Shown here: positions 26,071 through 35,480 of the stretch, piece by piece
Layout of the letters: each line of letters opens with the position of its first letter
How positions within the stretch are numbered: the stretch's first letter is position 1
Assembly: GCA_024233875.1 (NCBI GenBank)
Contig: JACKPB010000010.1
Span: forward strand, 1-64,000
Source of the DNA: Leptospiraceae bacterium
GTDB taxonomy: Bacteria > Spirochaetota > Leptospiria > Leptospirales > Leptospiraceae
Direction of reading: 5' to 3'
DNA: 64,000 nucleotides
Program-made: the position numbers and the translations under genes
Notes under the pieces: generated by a model
The model's database searches: none
What the model was told of the DNA's origin: nothing
Seen by the model: only the letters and a program-made list of their open reading frames with translations

Positions 26071-28487
26071 TCATCAATCTCCTTATCGACAGCATAAATC
26101 CCGGGCGGAGGTAGGACGGATTGATTGAATTGATTGACCATGCCCAATGATACTGTGGTCAATTGACGGATGATCATGTCCATTGTTTCTGTGGGAACAC
26201 CATAAAATAGAAAGTTTAAAGGACTGAGATCACTGGTCAGATACAGAGTCTTTTCGATCTGTAAGGTATCACGGGTAAAGGATATCGTGACCAGACCTCC
26301 CTGATCGGATTTAGTTTGTGGATCAATGATACGATCAAAATGGATTTTTATCGGAATCGAGTTTATCTCAGGTGAAGCCATCATACTCAATTTGTTTAAG
26401 AAATTTCTGAGGTCTGAAAATTCTACGGTTTTCGTAGATCCGGAAACGAAGATCAAACGTTTCGAAGACCCATTTACAATCAATTTGGAGAGTAGTTCTT
26501 CCGTTAGGATGGACTTTCCGATAACTCCAATAAACAACTCTCTATCGAGAAAGTCTTCATCAGGGATTTCGGATATGGATTTGAATTTGTAATCAGTATT
26601 TCCGGAATCAGAATATTTGATATCAACTTTTATGAGTTTTTTATTTGTAGAATGGAGACGTCCTTTTTCCATAAACTTGCAGACGAAACTTCCAATATTC
26701 CCGGCCGATCCCAGAACGATAGTTTTTCTGTGGGAAAGCACCATTCCCTGTCCGTGAAGAATGGATTCGAGAGCGCTTAGAATGGAATGGGCAACTTCCT
26801 GAGACTCTTCTTCAACTTTGTTTTTTGATATTGCAATGGAATATGCCGGTAGATGCATTTTTTGAAAATTGTTTCGAACGGTTTCCAATCGGTCAAATCC
26901 ATTCCTTGTATGTTCAACTGTTCCTATCAGAACCGAATCCAGCCAATCCGAAAAATCTCCATCCTCCCTATCGGGTAGGCAGAAATCTTCGAATACTTTT
27001 TTCATACCGGTTTTGGTTAAGCAGTACTCATTGAGAGCAGGGGAGAGGTATCCTCCATCTTCGATAAGGATCACTTTACGATTTTCTTTTTTTGCTTTTT
27101 CGCAAAACAATAGGAAAAAATATCCCGAAAGAGTTTTCATTGCTTCGTAAAAGTTTAATTTTTCCTTTTCCAGATGATCTGCGATTTCTCTATGATTTTT
27201 TATTTCTCCGTAGAGATGGGACAGGACAAAGTATTCTTTCTTATCGGGTGTGATTGTTCTGGTCAAACCGGAAAAGAACAGGTCTTCCGAGGCCATTTCC
27301 AGGAGAACATCCAGGTAGGTCGAAGGAATCACTCCACCGTATTTGACAAACATTACATTGAGTGAATCAGCTTTCAAAAGTCGAAAGGCTTCAATCAGGG
27401 CCAAGATTTCAGAAGTTATGTGATGGATGAGAAAAATTCTTGTATTAGAGAAATCTAATTTATTCTCTTCGCTTCTGGCTACACTTTCCAGGAGAGGCAT
27501 TCTTTTTAAGTAGTATTCCAGGGATGTGGATTTTCTTTCCTTATTGATGGATATATTGAGAACCTTATTCATTCTTGTCAGATAAAGAATGATGAAAAAA
27601 TCGTTGTTTATCAAACGGACGGATTTGCCCCGCATTAAGATCCGTGTTATGGTCGTGTCTTCCAGACTAAGAAAAACTTTTTTAATAAATGAAATGTTCT
27701 CGTTGAGTTCTTTGTCGAGGAGATGGTTTGAGAACCGATCATCCCAGAATATATTCATCTGATCCAGGGGTCCGATTCCGGTTTTGAAGATCTGTTCAAA
27801 TACATGAGTTGAAATCAAATTTTCTTCAGAGTACTCATAAAGTCCCTTGGATGTATTTTTTTGTAATGTTTCACAGAGGGATTCAGCCATTTTTGTTGAT
27901 CCTTCTATGAAAACTCTGTACTTCAGATCATCTACCAGGCTGAATGGGATTGATTTGAGATGATAGGTTGCCTCTTCGTGATCCTCTATTGTCAATCTGA
28001 GGAAAAATCGTTTGGGATCCGATTTCATTTTTACTTTTTCAAGGATAAAGATATAATCTATATCGTTTCCTTCATAGATGTGATGAAATGGAAATATGAG
28101 TGCCTTTGTCTCATTTTCCGTCCTGTAGTGTTCGGGGTGAATCATAGATCCCCATTTGGGACGTTGAATGGCCCCGAAAACAGAGCGAATTTGATTGTGA
28201 AACTCTGATTGGTAAAAATGAATATTGTCCATCACTCCGGACTTGGCATAGATCTGAATCGCTTCTAATTTCATTTCTAATAATTCGGGGTTGATATTGG
28301 GATTGATTTTGTAGTACACACTTATGTCACCGGGAGAATTCTCAACTTTTTCTATTATGAGATCTCCTAGAACTCTTGCCAGGATACTCAATCCCTTGAA
28401 TACCTTTAGATCGGAAAGATTGATTTCCCAATTCTTCTTGTTTTTATACAGCTGGTATCCCAGCGAAGTCTCGATTTTTTTTCTCAT
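26049..28487 (-). CDS. SAH-hydrolase-like NAD-binding protein with large N-terminal extension
   Basis: 812 residues. The C-terminal half (about 340-812) parallels S-adenosylhomocysteine hydrolase. HHITSEILALIEAF matches the N-terminal helix, LIEDGGYLSP matches LDDGGDLT, and GTVEHTRNGFDRL matches GVSEETTTGVHRL. A Rossmann motif VLGSAGNIGS and the ending PPPGIYAVDKEIDEW also match. The catalytic NDSVTK segment is replaced (SIAISKNKV), so the chemistry is probably different. The first 330 residues are unrecognised. Overlaps the dehydrogenase gene upstream (ATGA) and the Nudix gene downstream. NAD-dependent redox chemistry on a nucleoside-like substrate is a reasonable guess, no more. Confidence 0.7.
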   Translation of the reverse strand: MRKKIETSLGYQLYKNKKNWEINLSDLKVFKGLSILARVLGDLIIEKVENSPGDISVYYKINPNINPELLEMKLEAIQIYAKSGVMDNIHFYQSEFHNQIRSVFGAIQRPKWGSMIHPEHYRTENETKALIFPFHHIYEGNDIDYIFILEKVKMKSDPKRFFLRLTIEDHEEATYHLKSIPFSLVDDLKYRVFIEGSTKMAESLCETLQKNTSKGLYEYSEENLISTHVFEQIFKTGIGPLDQMNIFWDDRFSNHLLDKELNENISFIKKVFLSLEDTTITRILMRGKSVRLINNDFFIILYLTRMNKVLNISINKERKSTSLEYYLKRMPLLESVARSEENKLDFSNTRIFLIHHITSEILALIEAFRLLKADSLNVMFVKYGGVIPSTYLDVLLEMASEDLFFSGLTRTITPDKKEYFVLSHLYGEIKNHREIADHLEKEKLNFYEAMKTLSGYFFLLFCEKAKKENRKVILIEDGGYLSPALNEYCLTKTGMKKVFEDFCLPDREDGDFSDWLDSVLIGTVEHTRNGFDRLETVRNNFQKMHLPAYSIAISKNKVEEESQEVAHSILSALESILHGQGMVLSHRKTIVLGSAGNIGSFVCKFMEKGRLHSTNKKLIKVDIKYSDSGNTDYKFKSISEIPDEDFLDRELFIGVIGKSILTEELLSKLIVNGSSKRLIFVSGSTKTVEFSDLRNFLNKLSMMASPEINSIPIKIHFDRIIDPQTKSDQGGLVTISFTRDTLQIEKTLYLTSDLSPLNFLFYGVPTETMDMIIRQLTTVSLGMVNQFNQSVLPPPGIYAVDKEIDEWGKKLI

Positions 28488-29905
28488 GAATGGTGAATGA
28501 TAACCTTAATAGAATTGCTATCTTTGGCCTGAAGAAAGGCTGTGGGAAGTTCTTCAGCTGAGAATTCATGGGAAATAATTTTGTCTGAAAGCAGTTTGGC
28601 GACATTTGGATTCTCTTTCAGCAATTGAATCGCGTGGTGAAAGTCTCCGCAACGAGAGGATCTCAGTTTCCCACCTTCCCTGAGGTAATTCAAAAATGCA
28701 TTGTCCTCAGTACTTTCCTGAAGGACGAGGATCGCACCTCTAGGTCTTACCAGAGACTCTTCTGAATTTGGATCCGGACGAATGGCTGAGTCGATTTCCT
28801 CTGGGCTTGTTACGATAGCCAGGTCAAATCGGGGAATTCTATTTTGGAATTCATAGGAGTCTTTCAGGATTTGGCTTGCTTCCATAGCAGTATAGGCATG
28901 GAAGAGCTTTTGATCGTTCAGAACAGTGAATTTGTCTCTGGCTGTGGGGGAGACATAGATAAGTTTGTTCTTCCTATCCTCATTCGGCCAATGAAAATTC
29001 AGGGATTCTGCAGAAAAGGGAAGGATGGATAGCTCATCCACAACGAGTTCGGTGAATTTTTTTATACCTGTGACTTCCTGACCGTTGGTCGTTTTCAAAT
29101 GAATTTCCCCGGGTTTCAGTCTCAAGGCGAGTTCAAATCCCGATGTGGTCGAAGTTGTATCGTAAAGAATGGAGAATCTTCCTATCAAACTTGATTCTTC
29201 CGTTTCTTTCAGATGGATGGCCTCATCCGCACCCAATTCGAGAGCTAGATTCTTAAGGTGTTCGTGACGGACAAGAGCAGAAATTTTGAAATCGAGATGA
29301 TTGCTTTTTCTATAAGCGACAAGAGCCGCTATGAGTAAGGAACCCAGTCGTCTGGGACCGAGAACTGCTACTTGAGAGCCCTTTTTCGGAGGAGAGGAAG
29401 TAACTGCCTGAAGGGCAGCCGCAAAAGGCTCTGTGAGCACTGCTGTCCTATCCGAAAGAGAATCGGTGGGAACGATACCCTTGATGGGAGCCAAAACATA
29501 AGGACTGAATCCACCCGGAAGCCTATCAATCCCCACGACCAGTCGGGTCGGACTGTGGGTGGGAATCCCCGATCTACAATAGATATCCGGCTCGGGTTCA
29601 TTTCTTGCCGAGTCAGTATCGTTGATTTCTACGGCATACTTGATTTTTGAGATTTCATCTTCAGCGATCAGTTCGTGACCGGTGATCTGAGGCAATGGAA
29701 ATGGGAGAAAGCGGCGATCAATGTCAGTAGAGCAGATTCCACAGACCTTGGTCTTGAGGAGCTTATAGCCTTTTCCAAGATGAAGGTAAAGTTGATTGTT
29801 TCTGAATATATCCCAACCCACTTCCTCGTCTCCGACAAACATATAGTCGGTTTGAATGAATTCATCGTCTTTTGTATACTCGTAAGCTTGGAAACGTTTC
29901 TGCAT
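28484..29905 (-). CDS. Zinc-type medium-chain dehydrogenase-like protein
   Basis: 473 residues of the alcohol/sorbitol dehydrogenase (MDR) superfamily. The catalytic-zinc motifs are present: VCGICSTDIDRRF and TGHEL. Typical following landmarks are GGFSPYVLAP, LTEPFAAALQAV, and a Rossmann strand (SQVAVLGPRRLGSLLIAAL) in which the usual GxGxxG is altered. The structural-zinc loop is degenerate. About 100 residues of extra sequence between the cofactor domain and the C terminus make it longer than usual MDRs (about 350). It lies one base after the rhomboid gene and overlaps the SAH-hydrolase-like gene by 4 nt. Confidence 0.8.
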   Translation of the reverse strand: MQKRFQAYEYTKDDEFIQTDYMFVGDEEVGWDIFRNNQLYLHLGKGYKLLKTKVCGICSTDIDRRFLPFPLPQITGHELIAEDEISKIKYAVEINDTDSARNEPEPDIYCRSGIPTHSPTRLVVGIDRLPGGFSPYVLAPIKGIVPTDSLSDRTAVLTEPFAAALQAVTSSPPKKGSQVAVLGPRRLGSLLIAALVAYRKSNHLDFKISALVRHEHLKNLALELGADEAIHLKETEESSLIGRFSILYDTTSTTSGFELALRLKPGEIHLKTTNGQEVTGIKKFTELVVDELSILPFSAESLNFHWPNEDRKNKLIYVSPTARDKFTVLNDQKLFHAYTAMEASQILKDSYEFQNRIPRFDLAIVTSPEEIDSAIRPDPNSEESLVRPRGAILVLQESTEDNAFLNYLREGGKLRSSRCGDFHHAIQLLKENPNVAKLLSDKIISHEFSAEELPTAFLQAKDSNSIKVIIHHS

Positions 29906-29906
29906 C

Positions 29907-30572
29907 TTATCTATTGTCCATTAAATACAAAAGAATCATAGACAAAAGAAAAAACAATAAATTAACAATAAATCCATTTTTGAGCTTTTGTTTTTCTTCT
30001 TTGTCGACTAAATAAGCTGTTAAAAAAACAGAGAAATATCCTCCCAAATGAGCCCAGTGAGCGATATTGTCCTTGGTGAATAGATTCGTGATGTCTGCAT
30101 AGATCATAGTCCAGGCGACCAGAAAGACCGGAAAAATGATTTTTTTGCCGGATGTCTTGAAGGAATAGGGAGATATGAGAGCAGAGACTGCGGCAATCCC
30201 GCAAATGGCACCGCTCGCACCGACTGTGGGGATTCTATCAAAGGGATTCATAGCGAATCGGATCAAAGAATCTCCCATAGAAGAAATGATGCCCGCTATC
30301 GTATAGTAGAGTAGCCACTTGACTTTCCCGACTTTTTCTTCGACTATCCTTCCCAGAAAGAAGAGGAAGGCAACATTGGAGAGTAAGTGCCCTATGGATC
30401 CATGGTATGTGGTGGAAAGAAACCAATTCACCGGGCTGAGGGATCCCGGATAGGATAAGAAGTATTGAGAGACTAATCTCTGCGGGAGAAAAATTGATAC
30501 AGTCAGGAAATTGATGATCAAAAGAAAGCAAATGGAAGCAGTAAGTGGGAATTCCCAGATAAATTTTCCCAA
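29907..30572 (-). CDS. Rhomboid-family intramembrane serine protease
   Basis: 221 residues with six membrane segments. The catalytic dyad is intact: GASGAICG (Ser) in helix 4 and AHLGG (His) in helix 6. The helix-2 motif HGSIGHLLSN supplies the oxyanion-hole His and Asn. Short cytoplasmic ends and no extra domains fit the simple bacterial GlpG/YqgP type. Packed between the DinB-like gene (1-nt gap) and the dehydrogenase gene (1-nt gap). Its substrate is unknown; a link with the dehydrogenase cluster is only positional. Confidence 0.93.
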   Translation of the reverse strand: MGKFIWEFPLTASICFLLIINFLTVSIFLPQRLVSQYFLSYPGSLSPVNWFLSTTYHGSIGHLLSNVAFLFFLGRIVEEKVGKVKWLLYYTIAGIISSMGDSLIRFAMNPFDRIPTVGASGAICGIAAVSALISPYSFKTSGKKIIFPVFLVAWTMIYADITNLFTKDNIAHWAHLGGYFSVFLTAYLVDKEEKQKLKNGFIVNLLFFLLSMILLYLMDNR

Positions 30573-30573
30573 A

Positions 30574-31125
30574 TCAACCTTCTTTTGTAAATCCTACTCG
30601 TTTTTTGATCGCATAGAGGTGAAGTCCTTCATGGAGGGACATGACCCAGAGATAATTGAATAGGTTGAGAGTTCCAAACGCAGGGTGTTCCATTCCCCTT
30701 TTTGTGAGATCTTCTTTGGTTTTGTTTTTCAAGACATCCAACATCTTTTTTTCTGATTTTTCCAGGAGGGCTTTCAATTCATCTTTTTTGAATTTGTTTA
30801 GAGGCGCAACTACCTCAGGATTTTTGAATCCGGAGGGTCTGGACAGTCCGATAGCCATCTTTCTGTAATCCAGATCGGGTTGCTCATCTGTATCCATCCC
30901 AAATTTTTTGTTCAGAACTACAGGAACTGATCTGACAATATTCCACTGAGAGAGATAGATGTGCTCAAGTACCTCTGAAATCGACCATCCCCCCCCTTCC
31001 GGTTCTTTCAATAAATCTTCATCTGAGATCGAATCCAGAATTTCTAAAATTTGCTTTCGGTTGGTTTGCCAGATCTCAACGATTTCATCGGGATGCGCCA
31101 TTTCTGTGGGTGTTTTTTTCTTCAT
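30574..31125 (-). CDS. DinB-superfamily protein (DUF664/DinB-2-like)
   Basis: 183-residue four-helix metal-binding protein. Family marks are GGGWSISEVLEHIYLSQ with the first metal His and LWVMSLHEGLHLYAI with the other two. DinB-like proteins include bacillithiol/mycothiol-dependent transferases and uncharacterised stress proteins; which applies is unknown. First gene of the six-gene minus-strand cluster; divergent from glpX. Confidence 0.85.
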   Translation of the reverse strand: MKKKTPTEMAHPDEIVEIWQTNRKQILEILDSISDEDLLKEPEGGGWSISEVLEHIYLSQWNIVRSVPVVLNKKFGMDTDEQPDLDYRKMAIGLSRPSGFKNPEVVAPLNKFKKDELKALLEKSEKKMLDVLKNKTKEDLTKRGMEHPAFGTLNLFNYLWVMSLHEGLHLYAIKKRVGFTKEG

Positions 31126-31331
31126 TCAAATTCCTTCTGTCTCTTCTTTGGGAGAATACTTCTCAGATTCTTATGAAAATGAGACCTGAGTACAAAAATT
31201 CCCTTTCCTCTAAAAAACTCAAATCTGATTTTTTTCTAGAAAAAAAGAAAACTCTTTTCATAATTTTCATTCGGAATTCTATGATTTTATTTCCCGCTTC
31301 CTTTGGGGAGATCTAGATAAATTCAAATGGG

Positions 31332-32279
31332 GTGGAAAAATTGCTTTCTTTAGATATCAATTTAATCAACGAAAATTTCCGAAAAATCACCGAGTCTACA
31401 GCCATCGGGGTCTTTCCTTATCTGGGAAAGAACAATAAGCATGCAGGTGATGAAATTGCAGTCAATGCAATGAGGAAAGAATTGAATTCTCTTCCCTTCG
31501 GCACCCGGGTGATCATCGGAGAAGGGGAAAAAGATGATGCGCCCTACTTGTATGAAGGGGAAGTTCTCGGGAAAGGGGATGTGATTTTGGATCTGGCTGT
31601 AGATCCTCTGGAATGCACTACAAATTTCTCTAAAGGTCTACCAAATTCCATGTCTGTCCTGGCCTATTCCGAAAAAGATGGGTTGGCACCGGTTCCCGGA
31701 ACTTATATGGAACAATGGATAGCCGGTCCCGAGGTGGGAACCCCACTCAATCCGGAAAACACTCTACGTCACAATATCGAAATTCTCTCCGATTACAAAA
31801 GAAAAACATTTGATGAGCTTCTCATCGTAGTTCAGGAGCGACCGAGACACGAAATGCTGATTCGATCTCTCAGGGACTTGGGGTGCGGTGTTGCTTTGAT
31901 TGAGTCCGGTTCCCTCAGTGCGGTTATGGACATTTGTTTGGAATTCGGTCATTATGACGCCATGATCGGTACTTATGGTGCACCCGAAGGTTTGATCTCA
32001 GCCCTGATTGCCAAAGCTACCGAATCTCAGATGAAGGCGATTTTGCGTCCTCATGAAGAAATCTATAAAGAAAGATGGGAAGAAGCCGGATATTTGGTAG
32101 ATCAGGTTATGGACAAGGATGATCTTGTGACCGGAGAGTTCTTTGGATTGTCCGCAACCTGTATTACTTCCAATTTGTTTTTAAAGGGCCTTGTAAAGAA
32201 GGGTAAGAAATTGCACGGTCAAACTTTGACCATCACACCTCACGGACATGAAGTCCATGAGTTTGTCACCTGGGAGTAA
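31332..32279 (+). CDS. glpX: Fructose-1,6-bisphosphatase class II
   Basis: 315 residues of the GlpX family, which removes the 1-phosphate of fructose 1,6-bisphosphate in gluconeogenesis using Mn2+. Diagnostic motifs are VIIGEGEKDDAPYLYEGE and LDLAVDPLECTTNF with the metal acids, PRHEMLIRSLRDLGCG, and GAPEGLISA. The GTG start at 31332 gives MEKLLSL; a TTG at 31341 preceded by GGGGTGG is an equally good or better start and still leaves the whole domain. Followed after 3 nt by a PAP2 phosphatase gene. Confidence 0.93.
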   Translation: MEKLLSLDINLINENFRKITESTAIGVFPYLGKNNKHAGDEIAVNAMRKELNSLPFGTRVIIGEGEKDDAPYLYEGEVLGKGDVILDLAVDPLECTTNFSKGLPNSMSVLAYSEKDGLAPVPGTYMEQWIAGPEVGTPLNPENTLRHNIEILSDYKRKTFDELLIVVQERPRHEMLIRSLRDLGCGVALIESGSLSAVMDICLEFGHYDAMIGTYGAPEGLISALIAKATESQMKAILRPHEEIYKERWEEAGYLVDQVMDKDDLVTGEFFGLSATCITSNLFLKGLVKKGKKLHGQTLTITPHGHEVHEFVTWE

Positions 32280-32282
32280 AGA

Positions 32283-33260
32283 ATGGATCCAAATGTACTC
32301 ATTCAGAATGATCTTCTCTTCGGGAATATTCTCTTAGAACTGATTCCCCATCCGGTGGGGAAATTGGGAACAGTCTTAAACTTTCTGACGATCTTCTGTC
32401 ATTATCTGGCTGGGATTCCTGTGTTTATCATCTTATTGCCCATACTATATTTTTTTTATAATCAAAGGTTTGGGATTCAGATGGCAATGGCGATCCTATC
32501 TACAGGAATTCTAAATGGTTTACTGAAATACTATTCTGCCAGTCCGAGACCGATTGGACTTTCTGTAGTATTTTTGGATATCCAACAGTTTGTCAAGGAA
32601 TCTTCCTTCGGATTTCCTTCTGGACATTCTCATGTAAGTGTGCTCATGTGGGGTCTTGTATTTTATGAATTTAAGAATATTTGGATACGAATTGTTGCTA
32701 TCTTCTTTATCCTATTTACACCTTTTTCCAGAATGTATGCAGGTGTTCATTATCCGGGAGATGTCCTTGGGGGGGTTCTTTCCGGAGTCATTACACTTTT
32801 CTTTCTTATTTGGTTTTTCAAAAAGTATCCTTCTTTTCCGGATATCCTGAGCTGGAAGAATCCTTCCAAAATGGCCCTTTCTTCCTCACTGGCAGTGGCT
32901 GTCATTGGAATTTCAACCATACTTATCGAAAAGCCAGGTGATAGCCTACCTCATATACATTCTCTCGAACAGGTGGTCAGTGCGGCCGGTTCCATGGTGG
33001 GTATGTGGATCGGAATCATACTTTGGAGATTGAAGCATTCAAAAGATGAATTTAATGAGTTACAAATCTTTCCGGTGATTTTATTTTTTACACTCAGCAT
33101 ACTTTTTTTCTATTTCGGTCTTTCGTATCTTTCTAAATGGATGAATTGGAATGGAGTTCTCTTTCGATTTGTAAAGTATGCAATTCTGAACTTTTCGATT
33201 ATGTTCCTTGTTCCATATCTTTCTTTCCGACTTATGGGAGAGAAAATTAAATTGAATTGA
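32283..33260 (+). CDS. PAP2-family membrane phosphatase
   Basis: 325-residue polytopic membrane protein. The three acid-phosphatase motifs are present: KYYSASPRP (about 80-90), FPSGHS (about 110) and SRMYAGVHYPGD (about 150-161). About four extra membrane helices follow at the C terminus, making it longer than the minimal PAP2 core. Possible substrates are undecaprenyl pyrophosphate, phosphatidic acid or phosphatidylglycerol phosphate. It sits in a run of plus-strand genes with glpX, a flippase and folP; envelope polymer synthesis would fit PAP2 plus flippase. Confidence 0.92.
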   Translation: MDPNVLIQNDLLFGNILLELIPHPVGKLGTVLNFLTIFCHYLAGIPVFIILLPILYFFYNQRFGIQMAMAILSTGILNGLLKYYSASPRPIGLSVVFLDIQQFVKESSFGFPSGHSHVSVLMWGLVFYEFKNIWIRIVAIFFILFTPFSRMYAGVHYPGDVLGGVLSGVITLFFLIWFFKKYPSFPDILSWKNPSKMALSSSLAVAVIGISTILIEKPGDSLPHIHSLEQVVSAAGSMVGMWIGIILWRLKHSKDEFNELQIFPVILFFTLSILFFYFGLSYLSKWMNWNGVLFRFVKYAILNFSIMFLVPYLSFRLMGEKIKLN

Positions 33261-33273
33261 TTCGGTTAATTCT

Positions 33274-34533
33274 TTGATCAAAAAACTCTGGCAGAAAATC
33301 AAGACTTCCGGATTTATCAAATCTTCTCTTTTGGTAAGTATTTCGAAAGTTATATCCAGCTTATCTAATCTGGTTTTCATGATCTATGCCGTCAATATCC
33401 TGAGTAAAAATGAAAATGGATACTTCCAATACTATCTCGGATTTTTACCTGTAATACTAGCAATAGCTGAATTGGGAATTCCTACAGCTATTGTAAAGTA
33501 CCTAACTCCCAATCTGGACAATTTCAAACAGGTTGGAGATATTCTTGCCGCATCCCTTTTGATCAAGATGATAGCCTTTTTCTTTTTGTTCCTTGGGGGG
33601 ATATTCATCTCATCACTTTTTTCGCTAGATCCCTTTATCCTTTTTATGCTGGTCATCGGTGGGACTGTCACATCTTTCCTTACATTTTTTGAAAGTATAA
33701 TCGTATCACATAGAGACTACAAGGTTCTGGCCTTTTGGAACCCTCTCGGAAATCTCACAAAACTTTTGATTTTATTTTTGGGAAATCGTTTTACGGAGAC
33801 TCCGCTTTCCTATATAGATATTTTGGGAATTTTTTCTCTTTCACCAATTTTTATCATTGTCCTCTTCTTTGTCTTGTACCGGAAAAGAAAATTGAAATGG
33901 ACGGGGACTTCTGATGGAATCCGAAAAAAATTTCGCGAACTCACACTCTTCAACCTCTGGGCCTTTGCGGCTAGTATCCTGGCAATTATTTCAGATCGTC
34001 TGGAAATTTTCTTTTTGAAGAAGTATCACACTGCAGAAGCTCTGGCAATCTACGGGACGAGCCTTCAACTGTTCAGTGGATTTGTCATCTTATTTTCTAC
34101 TTTGAATTCATTGGTATTGCCCAGATTATCTGTATTACAGGATCAGGAAGATTTTAAGAAATTTCTTGTGAAATCGATACTGGTTTGTTTCGGAATTTCA
34201 TTTCTACTTTCTCCCGGGTATTTCTTAGCTGAGCCGGTCCTAAACCTTTTGTTCAATAATAAGTATTCAGAATCTATTCCGGTGTTTCGGATTCTTTATC
34301 CTAATTATCTCCTTCAACTGGTTTTCGCTCCTTTGGGCATTGCTTTATTTGCTATGGGACGACCGAAGATTCTGGCAATGCTTGCTTTTCTCAGATTGTT
34401 TTTTGGGATCTTATTTGATAATTTTCTCATTCCCGAATTGGGAGTCTCAGGAGCGGCCTGGTCATTTTTTCTAGGACAAATCGTTTCCTGGTTAGTTCTT
34501 GCAGGTTATTTTTGGGCAATTTTTTGGAAGTAA
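33274..34533 (+). CDS. Polysaccharide flippase (Wzx/MOP superfamily)
   Basis: 419 residues with about 12 membrane segments and the N-terminal pattern of oligosaccharide flippases (SSLLVSISKVISSLSNLVF, then a GYFQYYLGF segment and ELGIPTAIVKY). It would move lipid-linked sugars across the inner membrane. The start is TTG at 33274 with a weak ribosome site. It ends 2 nt before the folP ATG and follows the PAP2 gene closely. No glycosyltransferase genes are adjacent. Confidence 0.85.
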   Translation: MIKKLWQKIKTSGFIKSSLLVSISKVISSLSNLVFMIYAVNILSKNENGYFQYYLGFLPVILAIAELGIPTAIVKYLTPNLDNFKQVGDILAASLLIKMIAFFFLFLGGIFISSLFSLDPFILFMLVIGGTVTSFLTFFESIIVSHRDYKVLAFWNPLGNLTKLLILFLGNRFTETPLSYIDILGIFSLSPIFIIVLFFVLYRKRKLKWTGTSDGIRKKFRELTLFNLWAFAASILAIISDRLEIFFLKKYHTAEALAIYGTSLQLFSGFVILFSTLNSLVLPRLSVLQDQEDFKKFLVKSILVCFGISFLLSPGYFLAEPVLNLLFNNKYSESIPVFRILYPNYLLQLVFAPLGIALFAMGRPKILAMLAFLRLFFGILFDNFLIPELGVSGAAWSFFLGQIVSWLVLAGYFWAIFWK

Positions 34534-34535
34534 AC

Positions 34536-35339
34536 ATGAAGATATTTGGTATTCTAAACATTACGGATGATTCTTTTTCTGATGGAGGTTTGTATAGGAG
34601 TTTAGATCAGGCAAAGAAAAAAGCAGATGAATTGATTCGGGATGGAGCGGATGTTATTGATCTGGGTGCTCAATCCTCTAATATTCACTCCACACAAATC
34701 TCAGAAGAAGAAGAGTGGAGGAGGCTCGAACCAATGATCGACTATCTCCAGAAAAATAAATTTCCAATTTCCATCGACACATACAAGCCTGAAGTGATTT
34801 CCAGAAGTTTGGATAGGGAAGTTGAATACATAAACAATATCAACGGATTTGTAAATCCGGACTCCCTCCTTGTCTTGAAGTCTAAAGTGAATCAGATTAA
34901 TAAAATCATCATTATGTTTTCTCACTCTCATTCTGAAAGGGCAGAGGGTTCATCTAATTTAAAAAAAGAAACCATCGTTTCCGAAGTGAAGTCTTTTTTT
35001 AGAAGTAAGAAATTAGAATTGAATCAATTAGGAATTCTCGATTCACAAATTGTTTGTGATCCGGGGATGGGGTTTTTTTTGGGAGATGATCCGGAATTGA
35101 GTTTTGAGGTCTTGAGAAATATTTCTGAACTTCAAAATGAATTTGGTGAGATTCTGGTTTCAGTCTCCAGAAAATCTTTTTTAGGAAATGTACTCGGAAA
35201 TGTTCCACCTATCGAGAGAGGATTTGCTTCCCTTTCTGCTGAGATCTATTTAGTAAGTAGAGGGATTGATTTTATTCGCACTCATAACGTTAAGGCATTG
35301 CAAAATGCAGAGCTAGTATGGAGGAAATGCAATCTATAG
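34536..35339 (+). CDS. folP: Dihydropteroate synthase, Sul-like type
   Basis: 267 residues that join p-aminobenzoate to the pterin pyrophosphate in folate synthesis. Pterin and phosphate motifs are present: FGILNITDDSFSDGG, SIDT, INNINGF, DPGMGFF, VSVSRKSFLG and the final RTH. Loop 2 reads DLGAQSSNIHS rather than the common DVGGESTRPG. This loop, DPGMGFFLGDDPE and VSVSRKSFLG resemble the plasmid sulfonamide-resistance enzymes Sul1/Sul2 (from memory DVGPAASHPDA, DPGMGFFLSPAPE and VSVSRKSFLG). The ATG at 34536 with GGAAG upstream is preferred; an in-frame ATG-less extension to 34512 overlaps the flippase gene. Confidence 0.9.
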   Translation: MKIFGILNITDDSFSDGGLYRSLDQAKKKADELIRDGADVIDLGAQSSNIHSTQISEEEEWRRLEPMIDYLQKNKFPISIDTYKPEVISRSLDREVEYINNINGFVNPDSLLVLKSKVNQINKIIIMFSHSHSERAEGSSNLKKETIVSEVKSFFRSKKLELNQLGILDSQIVCDPGMGFFLGDDPELSFEVLRNISELQNEFGEILVSVSRKSFLGNVLGNVPPIERGFASLSAEIYLVSRGIDFIRTHNVKALQNAELVWRKCNL

Positions 35340-35480
35340 GGAAAGACTATTAAACCTTCTTTTCGATTTTGAAATAAACAATATTGTTTTAAAAAAAATA
35401 GATAAAATTCCTTTACATAAAATATTTATAAATAGAAATAAATTATTGTTCGTCATACAATCTTAGGTGGTCAATGATAG

